From Adiantum capillus-veneris (taxonomy: Eukaryota > Streptophyta > Polypodiopsida > Polypodiales > Pteridaceae), in NCBI GenBank assembly GCA_014529385.2, contig CM043954.1:9440830-9504829 (forward strand): a stretch of 64,000 nt of DNA. The letters are read 5' to 3'. The position numbers were made by a program, and so were the translations under genes. Below, in pieces: positions 12,000 through 24,166 of the stretch (within the stretch, counting starts at the first letter, position 1; each line of letters opens with the position of its first letter). Below the pieces are notes generated by a model. That model was not told the DNA's origin and ran no database searches. It was given only the letters and a program-made list of their open reading frames with translations.

Positions 12000-13300
12000 T
12001 CAACAATTCAGGTCCAATTTCAATTTTGAAAAAGCCACCAGGTTCCTATGGACTACCTCTCTATGTGGTCAAATTTTGCTTTTATTTTGACTCAGAGGAA
12101 CATGGATCACGATCCATGTTGGGAAGCCAAATTGACTTTTCTTGGTACCATCAGATTCAGCATGATTAGTAGGTACTATGGCATCAAAAATTTTGGAAAT
12201 GGACCTCTGGATTGAAAATTAGGTCAATTCAGACACTTTGCCAGAGTTCTTGGCAATTTTGGGCTTTTGGTCTGGTTTTTTATATCCAAATTCAGTTTTG
12301 AAAAGGCCACTAGATTCCCTGTGATGTCCTCTAGCTATGGTGCAAATTTTGTATCAAATTGTGTCAAAAGGAACATGGATCGTGATCCATGTACCTCAGT
12401 GCCATAATGTACTGAAACTTGACACACAGCTAGTCTTTGGTCTATTGATGTTGTTTGTATGGTTTTTGAGTGTTTTGGAGTTTTTTAAGTCAACCAAAAA
12501 TCAATTTTAGGATCTGTTTTAGTGGTTTCCACCTTGATCTATTTCTTGCCCTTTTGGTCCACCTTTTGACACTTTGTATAAGAGTTCTTTGGGAGAATAA
12601 ACTTCAAATGTTATCACTTTTCTACCTATCAAATATCAGCTCAGATTTCCAAAAAGGTACATAGATCGTGATCCATGTTTGGCAAGATTTTGACATGGCC
12701 TTTGGTGTGTTTGTGACAAAGGGTATGGTGATTCTCTTCCCCAAATCTTTTTGGATTTCACCCACTTTTTCCAAGTCAAAAGCAAGATTTTGTGTCTGTT
12801 TTGCAGTTTTTTGCAAACAACTCCTTTTTTGGTATTTTGATGAGGTTTTTTCACTTTTTTGTTGTGGCTCCTTTTGAAAAAGTTGTTCCCTTAGTTCTTA
12901 GGAGTGCACTGGTCCAATTTCCCTTACAAATGTTTACTAGGTACGTGGATCGCAATCCATGTTGGACAGCATCTGGTCATAATTTTTTGTCCTGCTGGTT
13001 CCCTGCTTTTAGTTGATCCCAATTCCCACCCCTTTTTGAATTTGGACACATAAAAGTTCAATTTTTACAAATTTTTCTAATTTTCAAGGTTTTGCTTTGC
13101 TTAACCCAATTTCTTGATTTAGATGATCTTTTAGCACTCCATTTCTGGCCAAACTCAAGGTTCTGATGCCTAAGAGTCTGTTCTAAGCAAAGCAAACAAT
13201 TTCTGCTCACTTTGCCTGAAAGGTACATGGATCGCAATGCATGTTAGACAAGCAAACTGGAAAAATTCGTCACAGTTTGTAGCAAGATTGTATATCCCCT
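12000..13300. repeat. Tandem array, ~282-bp unit with GATC-centred palindrome
   Basis: A palindrome of the form CATGGATC-NN-GATCCATG occurs at 12101-12118, 12374-12391, 12660-12677, 12944-12961 and 13226-13243, a spacing of 273, 286, 284 and 282 bases. Flanking text also repeats in register; for example the segments before the first two palindromes both contain a TTTTGAAAA, GCCAC, CCT order. Later copies have lost part of the symmetry. A sixth degenerate copy lies at 14116-14133. No coding potential is visible. Confidence 0.85.
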
Positions 13301-14680
13301 TTTTGCAAGTTCTGTTGGGTTTGGTTCAGCTTTGAAGCTCTGACCATCAATTTTACAACTTTTCAGAGTTATGGTCTTCCGCACCAAAATAAGGTTTTGG
13401 ACAGTTTTTTCCCTGATCCTTTTGGGCCAAATGGATGGTGGAACTTATTACTTAACCTACTCCTATCAATTAAAATAGATGCACAACCATAAATGAATTT
13501 AACAGTACAGAAACGACAATGAAGTGTGTGGTGAATACGTCCTTTCCAAGCATGGAAAAATGTAAGAACAAAATACTCTTTTGTACTTCACTCACAGCTT
13601 TCTTTGATCATAAGGAGTAACACTGGATACTCTCGGACTCCAATCTCTATCAAGCACTAAATTTATGTCTAGATGCTTTACTGTCTATGTGTAAACGGAA
13701 TGGGTGTCAAAAGCTTTGGAAGGGATTTTTTGTACAACTACGTCACTCATCACCTAAGGATTGACTTCCTCCACAATGCCGCCAATGTTAGTGGGTCGTC
13801 ACGACGGACGTCTGCAGCATAGCTTTTTGGTACTAACATAATGTCAACATGCAAGGAAGCGACTCGGGATGGGACATGGAAACTTAATGAGAGTTTCAAT
13901 CTCACCAAAGTGAACCTAGAGGGCTATTCATACTACGGCAAAAGCAAATCAACCACTTCCTAGTCAGAAAATTAGTCTATGTCCTATCTCACCGCTCTAG
14001 GTTATCACGCCTTTTCGGCATCCAAATGAATTTAGAATGCAACGAAACTTAAGGAGAGGTGTTACAAAACCTTAGGGTACAATCCTACCAAGTACTGCAG
14101 CCATCTCGGAAGGTACATAAATCACGATCCATCACAAAAAATGTGCAAAAAATTGAAACAAAACTACACATGAAGGTCCCCCTAAAATGTAGAAACACTT
14201 ATCCATGGTCAAAACATCAAAAACAAACATTTAAGACCTCAAATCAATGTATTTAGTTCACAATAAAGACTTTGCAAACTACATCAGAATTGAGAATGAT
14301 TACACTTAGATTGTAGAGCAAGAGACAAGAAACACAATGTGCTATTCAAAAATGAATCTTGATTACCAAACAAGGAGAAAAGTGGATTACAAATTGTAGC
14401 AGCAAGAGGTTCTCACAGTAAACGTCCAATACTCCTTCAAGCATGATAATGTGTAAGTAAAAAACTAAGGGTTTTGACTTAAGAGCTAAGGAGACTTTCC
14501 CACGACCATTCGGCCACTTACAAGGGGTGTAGACTCAGAGAGGCTAAGAAGGCATGACAAAATATATCACAATTGAGAATCCTCATTAGTTGAATTACAC
14601 CGCTTCTTTAAAATAAATGAGCGAGTAATACAAGGTTTGGTGTACATCTACCTTTTACGTGTCAATCCGCTGTGTCTACC
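13301..14680. other. No gene recognised
   Basis: This is AT-rich sequence with only a short spurious frame (14059-14256). It contains the isolated degenerate palindrome at 14116-14133, suggesting that the 282-bp array once extended here or was split by an insertion. Confidence 0.5.
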
Positions 14681-14689
14681 AAACATGTG

Positions 14690-15062
14690 GGTGCTCTATC
14701 AAGCCGTTGTTGATCAAAACATCTTGGATACTCTATCACCAAATGGCAAAGTTTTAACCATCAAAGTTTTTGATGTAGTACTCTTCTCTTTCAAAAGCAT
14801 CCTCTGTGTCCACCAAACATGTGGGTGCTATCAAGCCTTTGTTGAACAAAATATCTTGCATACGCTATCACCAAATGGCAAAGTTTGAACCATCAAACTT
14901 TTTGATGTAGTACTCTTCTCTTTCAAAAGCACTACTTGTAGCCATAAGAGAATGTAGCCAAAAACTATATGGAAAATTTCCTGGGATGATTCCGATAGAG
15001 TTTCCCCTAGAATAGAAGAGAAAACTCAAACCAAAAGTAGTAAAATCACCATGTACGAACAA
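14690..15062 (-). pseudogene. Ty1/copia Gag N-terminus, tandemly duplicated
   Basis: The minus strand from about 15062 gives MATSSAFEREEYYIKKFDG followed by SNFAIW, the usual start of a copia Gag (KFDG-NFxxW). A stop follows, then RMQDILFNKGL in the same frame. The FEREEYYIK-FDG-NFAIW block is repeated about 125 bases downstream (near 14720-14800) with the same neighbours, so the 5' end of gag has been duplicated head to tail. Stops lie in both copies. The primer-binding site and LTR at 17070-17100 have the same orientation and may be the 5' end of this element, although ~2 kb of non-coding sequence separates them. Confidence 0.7.
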
Positions 15063-15069
15063 GTTAGAA

Positions 15070-17065
15070 GTGCTAAGAATGCATAAAATGGACTCGCGGG
15101 AAAAATTTGGCAGAGTCTCCTCTGTACAGGGAGCAAACTCTCAAACCTCGTAGACCAAAAGTAAGCGCATATATTGTTGAGAACAACCATTAGCCATAAA
15201 CTGCTTAAAACCACTCTTGTGTGACCGCCAACTCAACATCAAAAGCACAAGAAACCGCCCAAATACGTATCCTATGGCAAGGATAATGTAAGAGGGGAAC
15301 TCTAGCTACCTGTATGACTCAAGGTATCTCAACATTCAAGAATACCCCAACTCAAAGGAAACCTCAGGCAACAACACTCCAAAGGCTAAAGTAGACACAA
15401 AAACGACTAGCCACAGTCTCAGAAATGGCTCTTCAGGTCCGAGTCTCAAAAATGGCCAAGAAATTTGCCAAAATAATCAAAAAATGGCTCCACATGTAGT
15501 ACAATAGGTAGTGTCTGCAACTCAACATACATGAGTGACCGCGCTCAAACACATGTCAAGAACTCTTGCATGCAGTAAAAGTGATCCCTACGGAGATATC
15601 TTCTCTCAAAAGAGCTCAATAGCACAATGGTGTGCTAAAAAAAACATGCATCTATCAACACATCTATCCGTAGAGAAACTGCTCTCAATATGACTGCCAA
15701 AATTGCCTAAAAAGCATTGTGCCTGTAAGTGTCTAGAAACCTGGAGAAATTGTGTGTACATGGGCTCAAAAAGTCCACTGTAACGTATGTGTCGGTGTCG
15801 ATATGGGAATGTTAGTTCCAATTTCCACTGCCAGATAGAAATATGCTAGTTGAGTAGACACCAAGAGGTGCTCAATGTAGGTGTCGGGAGTCACTCCTCT
15901 ATGTTAGAGGTACCTCACCCGTGCACACCAAGAAAAGGTAGCTGGTAGATCATCAACAAAGTCGGTGCCGCCTTTTGTCACCAAACGGAAACACTTGTTG
16001 AGCTATGAGTGCTCACGAGATGTCATGGAAGAAATCAAAGTTGAATCCCTTGCATGTGTCATGCCTCCACCGCTAGGCAGAGGTGCTAGCCGTCGTGAGC
16101 TAGCTCATCGACTGGGTCAAAGGTGTCGAGGTCGCCGAGTTGCAAGTATGGTGCCAAAACCAGTGTCAAAATGGCTAATCGTGAATGTTGAGGCCACCTC
16201 CCACCATCGGACGAGAGTCTCCAATGCCGAGGTGTCGAGGTCAAAACTGCAAATCCCTGCTCTCTTTCTCTCTCACACACTCTCGTTCTCTCTCTCTCAA
16301 GCTCTCGTACGCTTGCTCTCAATCTCTCTCACAATTTGATGTCTTACGATGAGAATCTCTCTCTCATAGCTCTCTCACTACCTCTTTGGGTGTATGTGAG
16401 CGGTGGCTAGTGAGCGGACGATCGGGGTGTCGGCGGCTAGGATGGTCCCATGGGAGCGATCCCCTGCACACACTTAAGTGTGTAGGCAAAGTTTTTTTTA
16501 AAAAAAATCAATTGCAATCTCGGCAAACAGTTGACAAAATGAAAGAAACCGGTGTGTGTGTGTGTGTGGTGTGTGTTCGAACCCCTCCAGCTCCTCTGTC
16601 GGCTTCAATTCGGCCATAGCATTACTTACAAGCTCATTGCCTCAGCCCTGCTTTTGGTATGTGTGCATGATTCTGCTCACGAGCTAGCTGCTTGCCTTAA
16701 GCTCAACTGCCCTTGGCTTCAATTCAACCTAGTTATCGATTTGATTGGCTGAAACTCAAGTTTCTCTCCTGCTCGGTGCTTGGTCTCAATTTAAGCCCAA
16801 TGTCCTTGATTAGCTCCCTTCCCAACCGCTTGGATCTTGATTCCTTTGCTTCCAAGCCTTTGTACACAAGTCAACTAGCCACACAAAGGACTGATGCCTT
16901 GTCTTTCTCACACTCAATCTCAAGCTTTGCTCTATCAAGCTCAATTCCCTGCTCTCTCTCTAGCTTTCAAATCTCCTGTTGTGAAGAGCTTCCAAAACTC
17001 TCTTTGCTTGGGGATGTTGCACATGCCAGTAGGGAAGGGGAGATTCTAGGGCTTGGGATCCTGCT
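15070..17065. other. Leader-like, CT-rich sequence; no gene recognised
   Basis: The sequence between the copia gag fragment and the primer-binding site contains CT-rich patches (16260-16370) and several overlapping short frames on both strands without motifs. It could be an expanded leader of the copia element or inserted foreign sequence. Confidence 0.35.
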
Positions 17066-17069
17066 CTTG

Positions 17070-17081
17070 GGCTCTAATACC
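17070..17081 (-). other. tRNA-iMet-type primer-binding site
   Basis: On the minus strand the sequence is TGGTATTAGAGC, one base from the plant initiator-Met primer site TGGTATCAGAGC. It begins two bases inside the LTR border at 17084, the normal position for priming reverse transcription. Confidence 0.75.
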
Positions 17082-17083
17082 AC

Positions 17084-17410
17084 TTGTAGGAGCCTCTATG
17101 TGGTGAGTGCAAGAGAGGGAAGGGAAGAAGGCGAAAGGAGAGAAGTAGCACATAGAGTACGGTGGAACACTTGAGAGCAATAGCTCTCAACTCCTTATTC
17201 TCATTATAACCATGAATAGAGTAAGTAGGCAGGTGCCCGGCCATGGGGCCTGAAACCTTAACACTTGGTTCGTGAGGGACCTTTCACTACCATGCTAAAA
17301 GATTTTGATAAGAATAGTACGATTTGTGTAGAAACTTGAACCAATAGGTACTCCCTATAGGAGCTCTTAGAAAAGGCATCCATAAAGTACTACCATCTTC
17401 GCTAGTGTCA
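17084..17410 (-). mobile_element. Probable copia 5' LTR (outer border uncertain)
   Basis: The LTR ends with the expected CA on the minus strand (forward TGTAGGAG from 17084), next to the primer site. The outer border (a forward CA) was not fixed; 17410 is only an approximate limit. No second copy of this LTR was recognised in the window. Confidence 0.45.
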
Positions 17411-18405
17411 TAGACACACAAATACTGAAGTGTATATGAATCTCTAGATGAGGAAGAAAAACACTTGTAAGAGAATCCTCACACCAACAACATTGTCTCC
17501 ATTTGTAATTATTTTCATGAGGTTGGATTCCTCTATAAATGCTTTTGTATTTATACTCGTTTTGGTGCAATATAAATATATTTTTTGTTAAATGGTGTCA
17601 CATTGAGTGAGTATTAATTTAGATTACTAGATTTTCATACAGATTTGAGAAAAATTGTTTCTTTATGGATAATTTGATTTGCATGTAAGATATTTGAAGT
17701 CACAAGTCTTAATCACTCCACCATGAAGAAATTCAAGCAATATCTTGATTTGAATATAATCATTCATGGTTATTCTCATTAAAGCGGGTCATAACCTTTG
17801 TCAAGATGTACTCATTTGGGGATATTGAATATATCCTTCCTTATTAGCAACATTTCACAAGTTGAGAAAGCTAAATTCTTGCTTTCCAACAATGTGTTAT
17901 TGTTTCCATACTATGCCTATGTCAATCTTGACTTAGAAAGGACAATTTGAGATGGAGGTGTTGATGTATAGCGGCGGTGATTGATAGGTAAACAATTACC
18001 TTAATATTGATTTGTGTTTCTGTATACATATATTATAAAGCCTTTGACGTGGTGGTTGGATCACTACAAGCGGTAAGTTCAAACAAGTAATTTTGTATCA
18101 ATTGTTTTGAGGTGTTGATAATTGTTTAATTTGGTTTGGGTTAAAGTAGAGTCAAAGTGATCAAACATACGTGCCTCTGAATGAAGACGAGATAGAGGAG
18201 GAATAGATAGAGAAATATTTTGTCCAAACTTTTGTAAATTCCCATTGTGGCACAATATATATAAACTATTTACTTTTTATTGTACCTTTTTTAAATAGTT
18301 GATCTTCTGCATATTAAATTATCAAGGTAAAGTAAATTCAATTTCAATTCTTTGGTATTTTTTATACTCTTCCGAAAAACAATTGATGTTTCATTGTTTT
18401 ATGCA
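17411..18405. other. AT-rich sequence without recognised gene
   Basis: No sustained coding frame, RNA or repeat structure was noticed. Confidence 0.5.
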
Positions 18406-18409
18406 GGTC

Positions 18410-18474
18410 AAAAATAAAGATGCTCATTTGGGCCACCCAAAAATTGGGTGGCCCAAATGAGCACCTTTATTTTT
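18410..18474. repeat. Near-perfect 30-bp hairpin
   Basis: Arms at 18410-18439 and 18445-18474 pair with one mismatch around a 5-base loop; the core is TTGGGCCACCCA versus TGGGTGGCCCAA. A second inverted pair follows at about 18490-18510 and 18552-18572 (AGCAATAAGCGCG type), so two hairpins stand side by side. They could be fused terminal inverted repeats of small DNA elements. Confidence 0.85.
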
Positions 18475-18679
18475 CAATTGGCATATAGCAGCAATAAGCG
18501 CGGTAATAGCTGTGGCAACTGGTGCGGTATTAGCAGCGGGTATATTGCCAAGACTATTATCGCGCTTATTGCTGAGAAACCACACTCCCATAAAATTTTC
18601 TCTCTCCTTTTTCTTTTGTTTTTCCGTTGCAATGTTAGCGGTTATAGACAACTCCTCTTATAGTGACACTAATCCCTGT

Positions 18680-21600
18680 CCTTTAGCAAAGTTTCATGGG
18701 CATTGCATTCTGTCTTGACCATTTAGAATAGTATAATCCCTAAATTTTGGCCATTTTCCCACCCCTATAAAGTTTAATGGGCATCACAATCTGTCTCAAT
18801 GGTCTAGGATGACACAATCGTCAACGTTTGGCCATTAAGCCCATGGCAAGCCCAAAGGCAAATAATTGGCGATTGTGCACCTTGGATCGACGAAATGGCA
18901 AGGGATGGCCATGAATTTGTGGGGGAAGAAGAAGCACACTAATCCACACGCCTGAAAAGTTTCATAGGTATCACAATCGGTCTCAACGGTCTAGGGTAGC
19001 ACAATCGCAAAATTTTGGCCATTGGGCCTTTTGGCAAACCCTAAGCCAAAAAATTGAAGATTGTGCCACCCTTGACCAACAAGATGGCAACGGATGGCCA
19101 TAAGACTTTGCAATTGCTAGAGAAGCACACTAATGCCTGCCCTTGCAAAGTTTCATGGCCATCGCAATCCATCTCGATGATCTAGGGCGGCACAATCACC
19201 AAATTTTGGCCATTGGGCCTTTGGGGAGCCCAAAAGCAAAAAATTGACAATTCTATCATCCTTGATCGATGAGATGGCAATAGATGGCCATGAAATATTC
19301 CAAGGGTATGGGAAGCACACTAATCTTTGCCCTTGCAAAGTTTCATGGGCATTGCAATCTGTCTCGATGGTCTAGTGCGACACAATCGCCAAATTTTTTC
19401 CATTGGCAAGGCGAAAGCCAAAAAATTGGCTCTTGTGCCACCTTGGACCAATGAGACTCAGACTTTGTGGTGGTGGGGGAAGAACATGTTTCCCCACCCT
19501 TGAAAGTTTTAATGAGAAACACAATCCATCTCAGTGGTTCAGGATGGGCCCAATCATCAACTTTCGGCAATCAAGCCCTTGGCGAGCCCAAAGGCAACAA
19601 ATTGGTGATTCTGCCACCCACCATGGATAGATCAGACGACAACGGATGGCCATGAAACTTTGCGAGGGTGGAAGAAGCACACTAATCTTGGCCCCTGCAA
19701 ACTTACATGGACATCGCAATCGGTCTCGACAATCTAGGACGACGATTGTCAAAATTTGCCATTGGGCCTTTGGCGAGTCCAAAGCAAAGAAATTGACAAT
19801 TATGCCACCTTGGACCATCGAGACGGATTGTGATGCCCATGAAACTTTGTGGAGGTAGGGAAAGCACAAAAATCCCCATGCCTGCAAAGTTTTAGGGGCA
19901 TCCCAATCCATATTGATGGTCTATGGCGCCACAATCCCGGCCCCTACAAAGTTTCATGGGCATCACAATCCGTCTCGATAGTCTAGGATGGCAAAATCGC
20001 CAAATGTTGGCCATTGGGTCTTTGGCGAGCCCAAAGCCAGGAAATTGATGATTTATCCATCTTGTACCGACAAGATGACAATGGATGGCCATGAAACTTT
20101 GTAGGGGTATGGGAAGCACACTAATCCTTATCCTTGCAAATTTTCATGGGCATCGCGATTTGTCTCGACCAACTATGACGGCACAATAGTCAAATTTTGG
20201 CCATTAGGCTTTTGGCAAGCCCGAAGCCAAAAAATTGGTGATTGTGCCACCCATGACCGACGAGACAACAATGGATGGCCATGAAACTTTGTGGGGGTGG
20301 GAGAAGCACATGTTTTCCCGCCCTTGCAAAGTTTACTAGGCATCACATTCCGTCTCAACGGTCTAAGACGGCACAATTGTCAACTTTTGGCAATTAAGCC
20401 GTTGGCGAGCCCAAAGGAAAATAATTGGTGATTATGCCACCTTCAACCGACGCGACGGCAAGGGATGGACATGAAACTTTCATGGGCATCGCAATCGGTC
20501 TCGATGTTCTAAGTAGCATAATTATCAAATTCTGGCCATTGGGATTATTATGCTCCCCCTCCCCCCCTAAAAGTTTCATGGACATATGTTGCCATCTTGT
20601 CGGATTAGGGTGGCACAATCATCAATTTTTTGGCTTTCGGCTCGCCAAAGGCCTAATCTCTGAAATTTGGTGATTGTGCTACCCTAAACCATCGAGGCGG
20701 ATTGTGATGCCCATGAAATTTTGCAAGGACAGGGATTAGTGTGCTTTTCCCCAATTGTGAAGAGTTACATGGCCATCCATTGCCATCTCATCAGTCTAGG
20801 GTGGCACAATCGTCAATTTTTTGGCTTTGGGCTCGCGAAAGGCCCAATGGTAAAAAATTGGCAATTGAGCCACCCTACAACATCGAGACGGATTGCGATG
20901 CCCATGAAACTTTAGAGCATGAAAATTAGTGTGCTTCTTCTACCCCCACAAAGTTTCATGTCCATTCCTTGACGTCGCATCGGTCCAAGGTGGCACAATC
21001 AGCAATTACTTGTCTTTGCGCTCGCCAAGGGCTTAATTGCAAAAGTTGAAGATTGTGTCATCCTAGACTAGTGAGGCGGATTGTGATACCCACTAAACTT
21101 TGCAGAGATGGAAAAACACGTGATTCCTCCATGCCCATAGGGTTTCATGGCCATCTGTTGTCGTCTCATCTCTCCTGGGTGGCCCAATCGCCAATTTTTT
21201 GGCTTTAGCTCGCCAAAGGCCAAATGGCCAAAATTTGATGATTGTGTTGTCCTAGACCATCGAGACGGATTGCGATGCCCATGAAACTTTGCAAGGGTAG
21301 GGATTAGTATTCTTTCACTATCCCTATTTCCGTCTGGTCGGTCTAGGGTGGCACAATTGTCAATTATTTGGCTTTGGGCACGCCAAAGGCCCAATAGACA
21401 AAATTTGGCGATTGTGTCGCCCTAGACCATCGAGATGTATTGTGATGCCCATGAAAATTTGCAAGGACAAGAATGGTTTGCTTCCCCCAAAAACAATTAT
21501 AGGCATTCCAATATGTCTCGACGGGCTAGGGCCTCACAATCGCCAACTTTCGATCATTGGGACCTTGGCGAGCCCAAAGCCATAAAATTGGCAATTGTGC

Positions 21601-22200
21601 CAATGTGGACTGACAATAAGACAACAAATGATCATGAAACTTTCCAAGCATGGCTGAAGCACACTAATCCCTACCCCTACTATTTTTTTTGGGCATTCCA
21701 ATCCCTCTTGATGGTCTAGGGCATCACAATCGCCAACTTTTGTCGATTGGGCCTTTGGCAAGCCCAAAGCCAACAAATTGGCCATTCTGCCCCCTATGAT
21801 CAATTCAAGACAGTATAACTGATGGCCATGAAACTTTGCAGGGTGGCGGAAGAACATAAATACCTACCCATGCAAAGTTTCATGGTATCAAAATCCTTTG
21901 CGATGGTCTATGAAAACACAATTGTCAAGTTGTGGCCATTGGACTTCTGGCGAACTCAAAGCCAAAAAATTGTTCGTTATGCCACCTTGGACAAACAAGG
22001 CGAGAGAGGATGGCCATGAGAGTTTACAAGGGGATGAAAAGCACACTAATATTTTCCCTTGCAAAGTTTCATGGGTATCCTAATCCGTCTCAACAATCTA
22101 GGACGTCACAATCACCAACTTTTGGCCATTGGGCCCTTGGCGAGCCCAAAGCCAAACAATTGGCGGTTGTGCCACCCTCGACTGACGAGACGGCAATGAA
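18680..22200. repeat. Fold-back tandem array, ~190-bp unit
   Basis: Units recur at roughly 186-196 bases, for example the AAAGTTTCATGGGCATC motif near 18957, 19146, 19337, 19698, 19948, 20135 and 20327. Each unit is itself an imperfect palindrome: GCAAAGTTTCATGG on one side mirrors CCATGAAACTTTGC on the other, and GCCAAATTTTGGCC and GGCGAGCCCAAAGCC sit near the centre. Between about 20700 and 21430 the motif order is mostly reversed, then returns. Many open frames of 60-125 codons in both strands come from the repeat and are not genes. Confidence 0.85.
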
Positions 22201-22224
22201 TGACATACCTTTTGGTGGAGTAGT

Positions 22225-22401
22225 TAGGGATGCATCACTGTTATAGTGCTCTTCCCAAAGAGTTTCCCAATCTGCCATCGTCCACTTTAGTGTCATCTTT
22301 CCATTTGTTGGAGCCTTGTATTTGCTATGACCTTGAGGCAAGAAACGATGGTTGTTTGGATACATTACCTTGCATAAGGCATCTGGCCTCTCTGTCACCA
22401 A
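22225..22401 (-). pseudogene. Possible DNA-transposase fragment
   Basis: The minus strand encodes about 60 residues including VMYPNNHRFLPQGHSKYK and MTLKWTMADWETLWEEH before entering the fold-back array. The RFLP-x-HxY arrangement is loosely like a stretch of En/Spm (CACTA) transposases, but it is too short for a firm assignment. No start, catalytic residues or terminal repeats are visible. Confidence 0.2.
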
Positions 22402-22579
22402 TGATGGCCCACAAGTAGAGAAGACATTGTGGCCCGATGTGGAAAACCCTGCACACGGGTCCCTTTGTGGATTGTGGCAATGGAGACCTCAAGTCCTTGA
22501 TGGCATAAAGTTGAACTCGATCTTTTGAGATCGAGTTCTGCCCTAAACAATTAAAAGAGACTTTTTTTTTGTTTTCATT

Positions 22580-22900
22580 TCCTCAACTCGGCAAATTATG
22601 TGGCATGCAATGTAACACGTCGAGTCACTATCCATGTAAGTCCCCTAGTTGCGTGCCATGCAAACGGTCGGAGACGTGTCCACATAACTCCGCAAGTTAT
22701 GTGGACAACTGATATATATGCCACGCTGTTGTCGACAACTCTTCCAAGACGGCAGCCATGTAACTCAATGATTTACGTGGCCTACCTACGTAACAATATC
22801 ATCGGCATTGCCACGTAACGCGCCAAGTCATGCGGCCTACCTATGTTGGCATTGCCACGTAACTCGGAGAGTTATGTAGCAATGTCGTGTGTGCATGTAC
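22580..22900. repeat. Cluster of short palindromic motifs
   Basis: A CCACGTAACTC / GAGTTATGTGG type motif recurs about seven times, in both orientations, within 320 bases. A clean example is CCACATAACTCCGCAAGTTA followed by TGTGG near 22680-22705. Spacing is irregular, 30-55 bases. Confidence 0.6.
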
Positions 22901-22959
22901 GTGGAAATGACCTCTTGCCTTTGTGGAATGACCACATCACTCGGAGAGAGGTCAACGAT

Positions 22960-23480
22960 TGGTGGATGATTTCTAGGCGAACTTGTCTACCCAAGGCCTT
23001 CTACACACCGGTGCATGAGAGAGCTCTACTTGAATTTGTCTACACAAGGGCAAGAAGTGTGTGTGAGGTGGTGTAAGAGAGTAACGTGGTAGCTCCATTA
23101 AAGGCTAATATTCCCTCTGTAACCTACTTCTAGATTGAAGTGCAAAGCTAGTGAGGGAATGATTCATAGGAGGACTTGTCTACCCAAGGGCTTCTACATA
23201 TGGGTGTATGAGAGAGTTCTTCTTGAATTTGTCTAAACAAGGATGGCTACACACGGTTGTCTCTCGAGCGGGTAGCCCATTTTGGCCTATGAAGGAGGCC
23301 TCTTCTACACACAAAAGAAAATTGTGGTGGTTGTAAGGTATGATGAAGCAGAAGTGTGTGTGAGGTGGTGGAAGAGAGTGAAGGAATGCGGGAGTTCCAT
23401 TTAAGGTTGTTATTCCCCTTGTAACCTACTTCTAGACTGAAGTGCAAAGCCACTGAGGGGTTGCTTTCCCGGGGATGTAT
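22960..23480. repeat. Two-copy direct repeat
   Basis: The block CTTGTCTACCCAAGG ... GAAGTGTGTGTGAGGTGGTG ... AACCTACTTCTAGA ... AGTGCAAAGC occurs at about 22980-23150 and again at 23170-23460. The second copy is longer by an internal insertion near 23245-23330. Confidence 0.7.
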
Positions 23481-23639
23481 AAGCCCAAACTTGGATGAAT
23501 CACGTATACGGTGCGCTCTCTCTCTCTCTCTCTTGTGTGTGTGAAAATTATCTCTCTCCACTAAGTAAACCACTCTAATCTCTACTTAGCTACTCCTTAA
23601 TTTCTAACGCAAGCTAGTTGCCACTCACACTTGTTCTCG

Positions 23640-24125
23640 ATCCAATTGAATTGTTATTGGATGTGTTAAACCTTGCCAAATAATCAGCAAGATGTAAGTT
23701 ACATATTGAAACTTGGTTAGTAGTGAAGGAATAGGAAGAAGCTAGGGGCATATACTAATTAGTAATGAGGTGCAATGCTTGCAATTGAAGGATGTAGTGT
23801 ATTTTAGCCGGCTCAAATTGTAAAATCCCAGCTTGCCTTGGAAAAATTTGGTAAAAATATAACAAATTTTTTTGAATGTTTTTGGCAAGTCCTGATGAGA
23901 AATTGTGAAGCATTGCTATAGGCATGTATACATGTACACCGACCTCAAACTTTTTAAGGACTAGGCTAGTAATTGTGTTTCGTCCATATGGTGCATTGTA
24001 ATTAATGCATTTGTCTCAATCTGAGTATGTCACCACAATTTGGGAAAAACCGGAAGTGAGTGAAATCCCTCGGAGATGCCACTCTTTGTCTCTCATCACT
24101 GACCCTTTTTTGTCGAGACCTGGAA

Positions 24126-24166
<41 letters not shown>

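Noticed and set aside
18680-22200. CRISPR-like array
   Set aside because: Units are ~190 bp, diverged and palindromic, without short exact repeats and unique spacers; the context is a plant genome.
18424-22250. Many 60-125 codon frames on both strands
   Set aside because: They arise from the fold-back array; the same peptide fragments recur in both strands and several frames.
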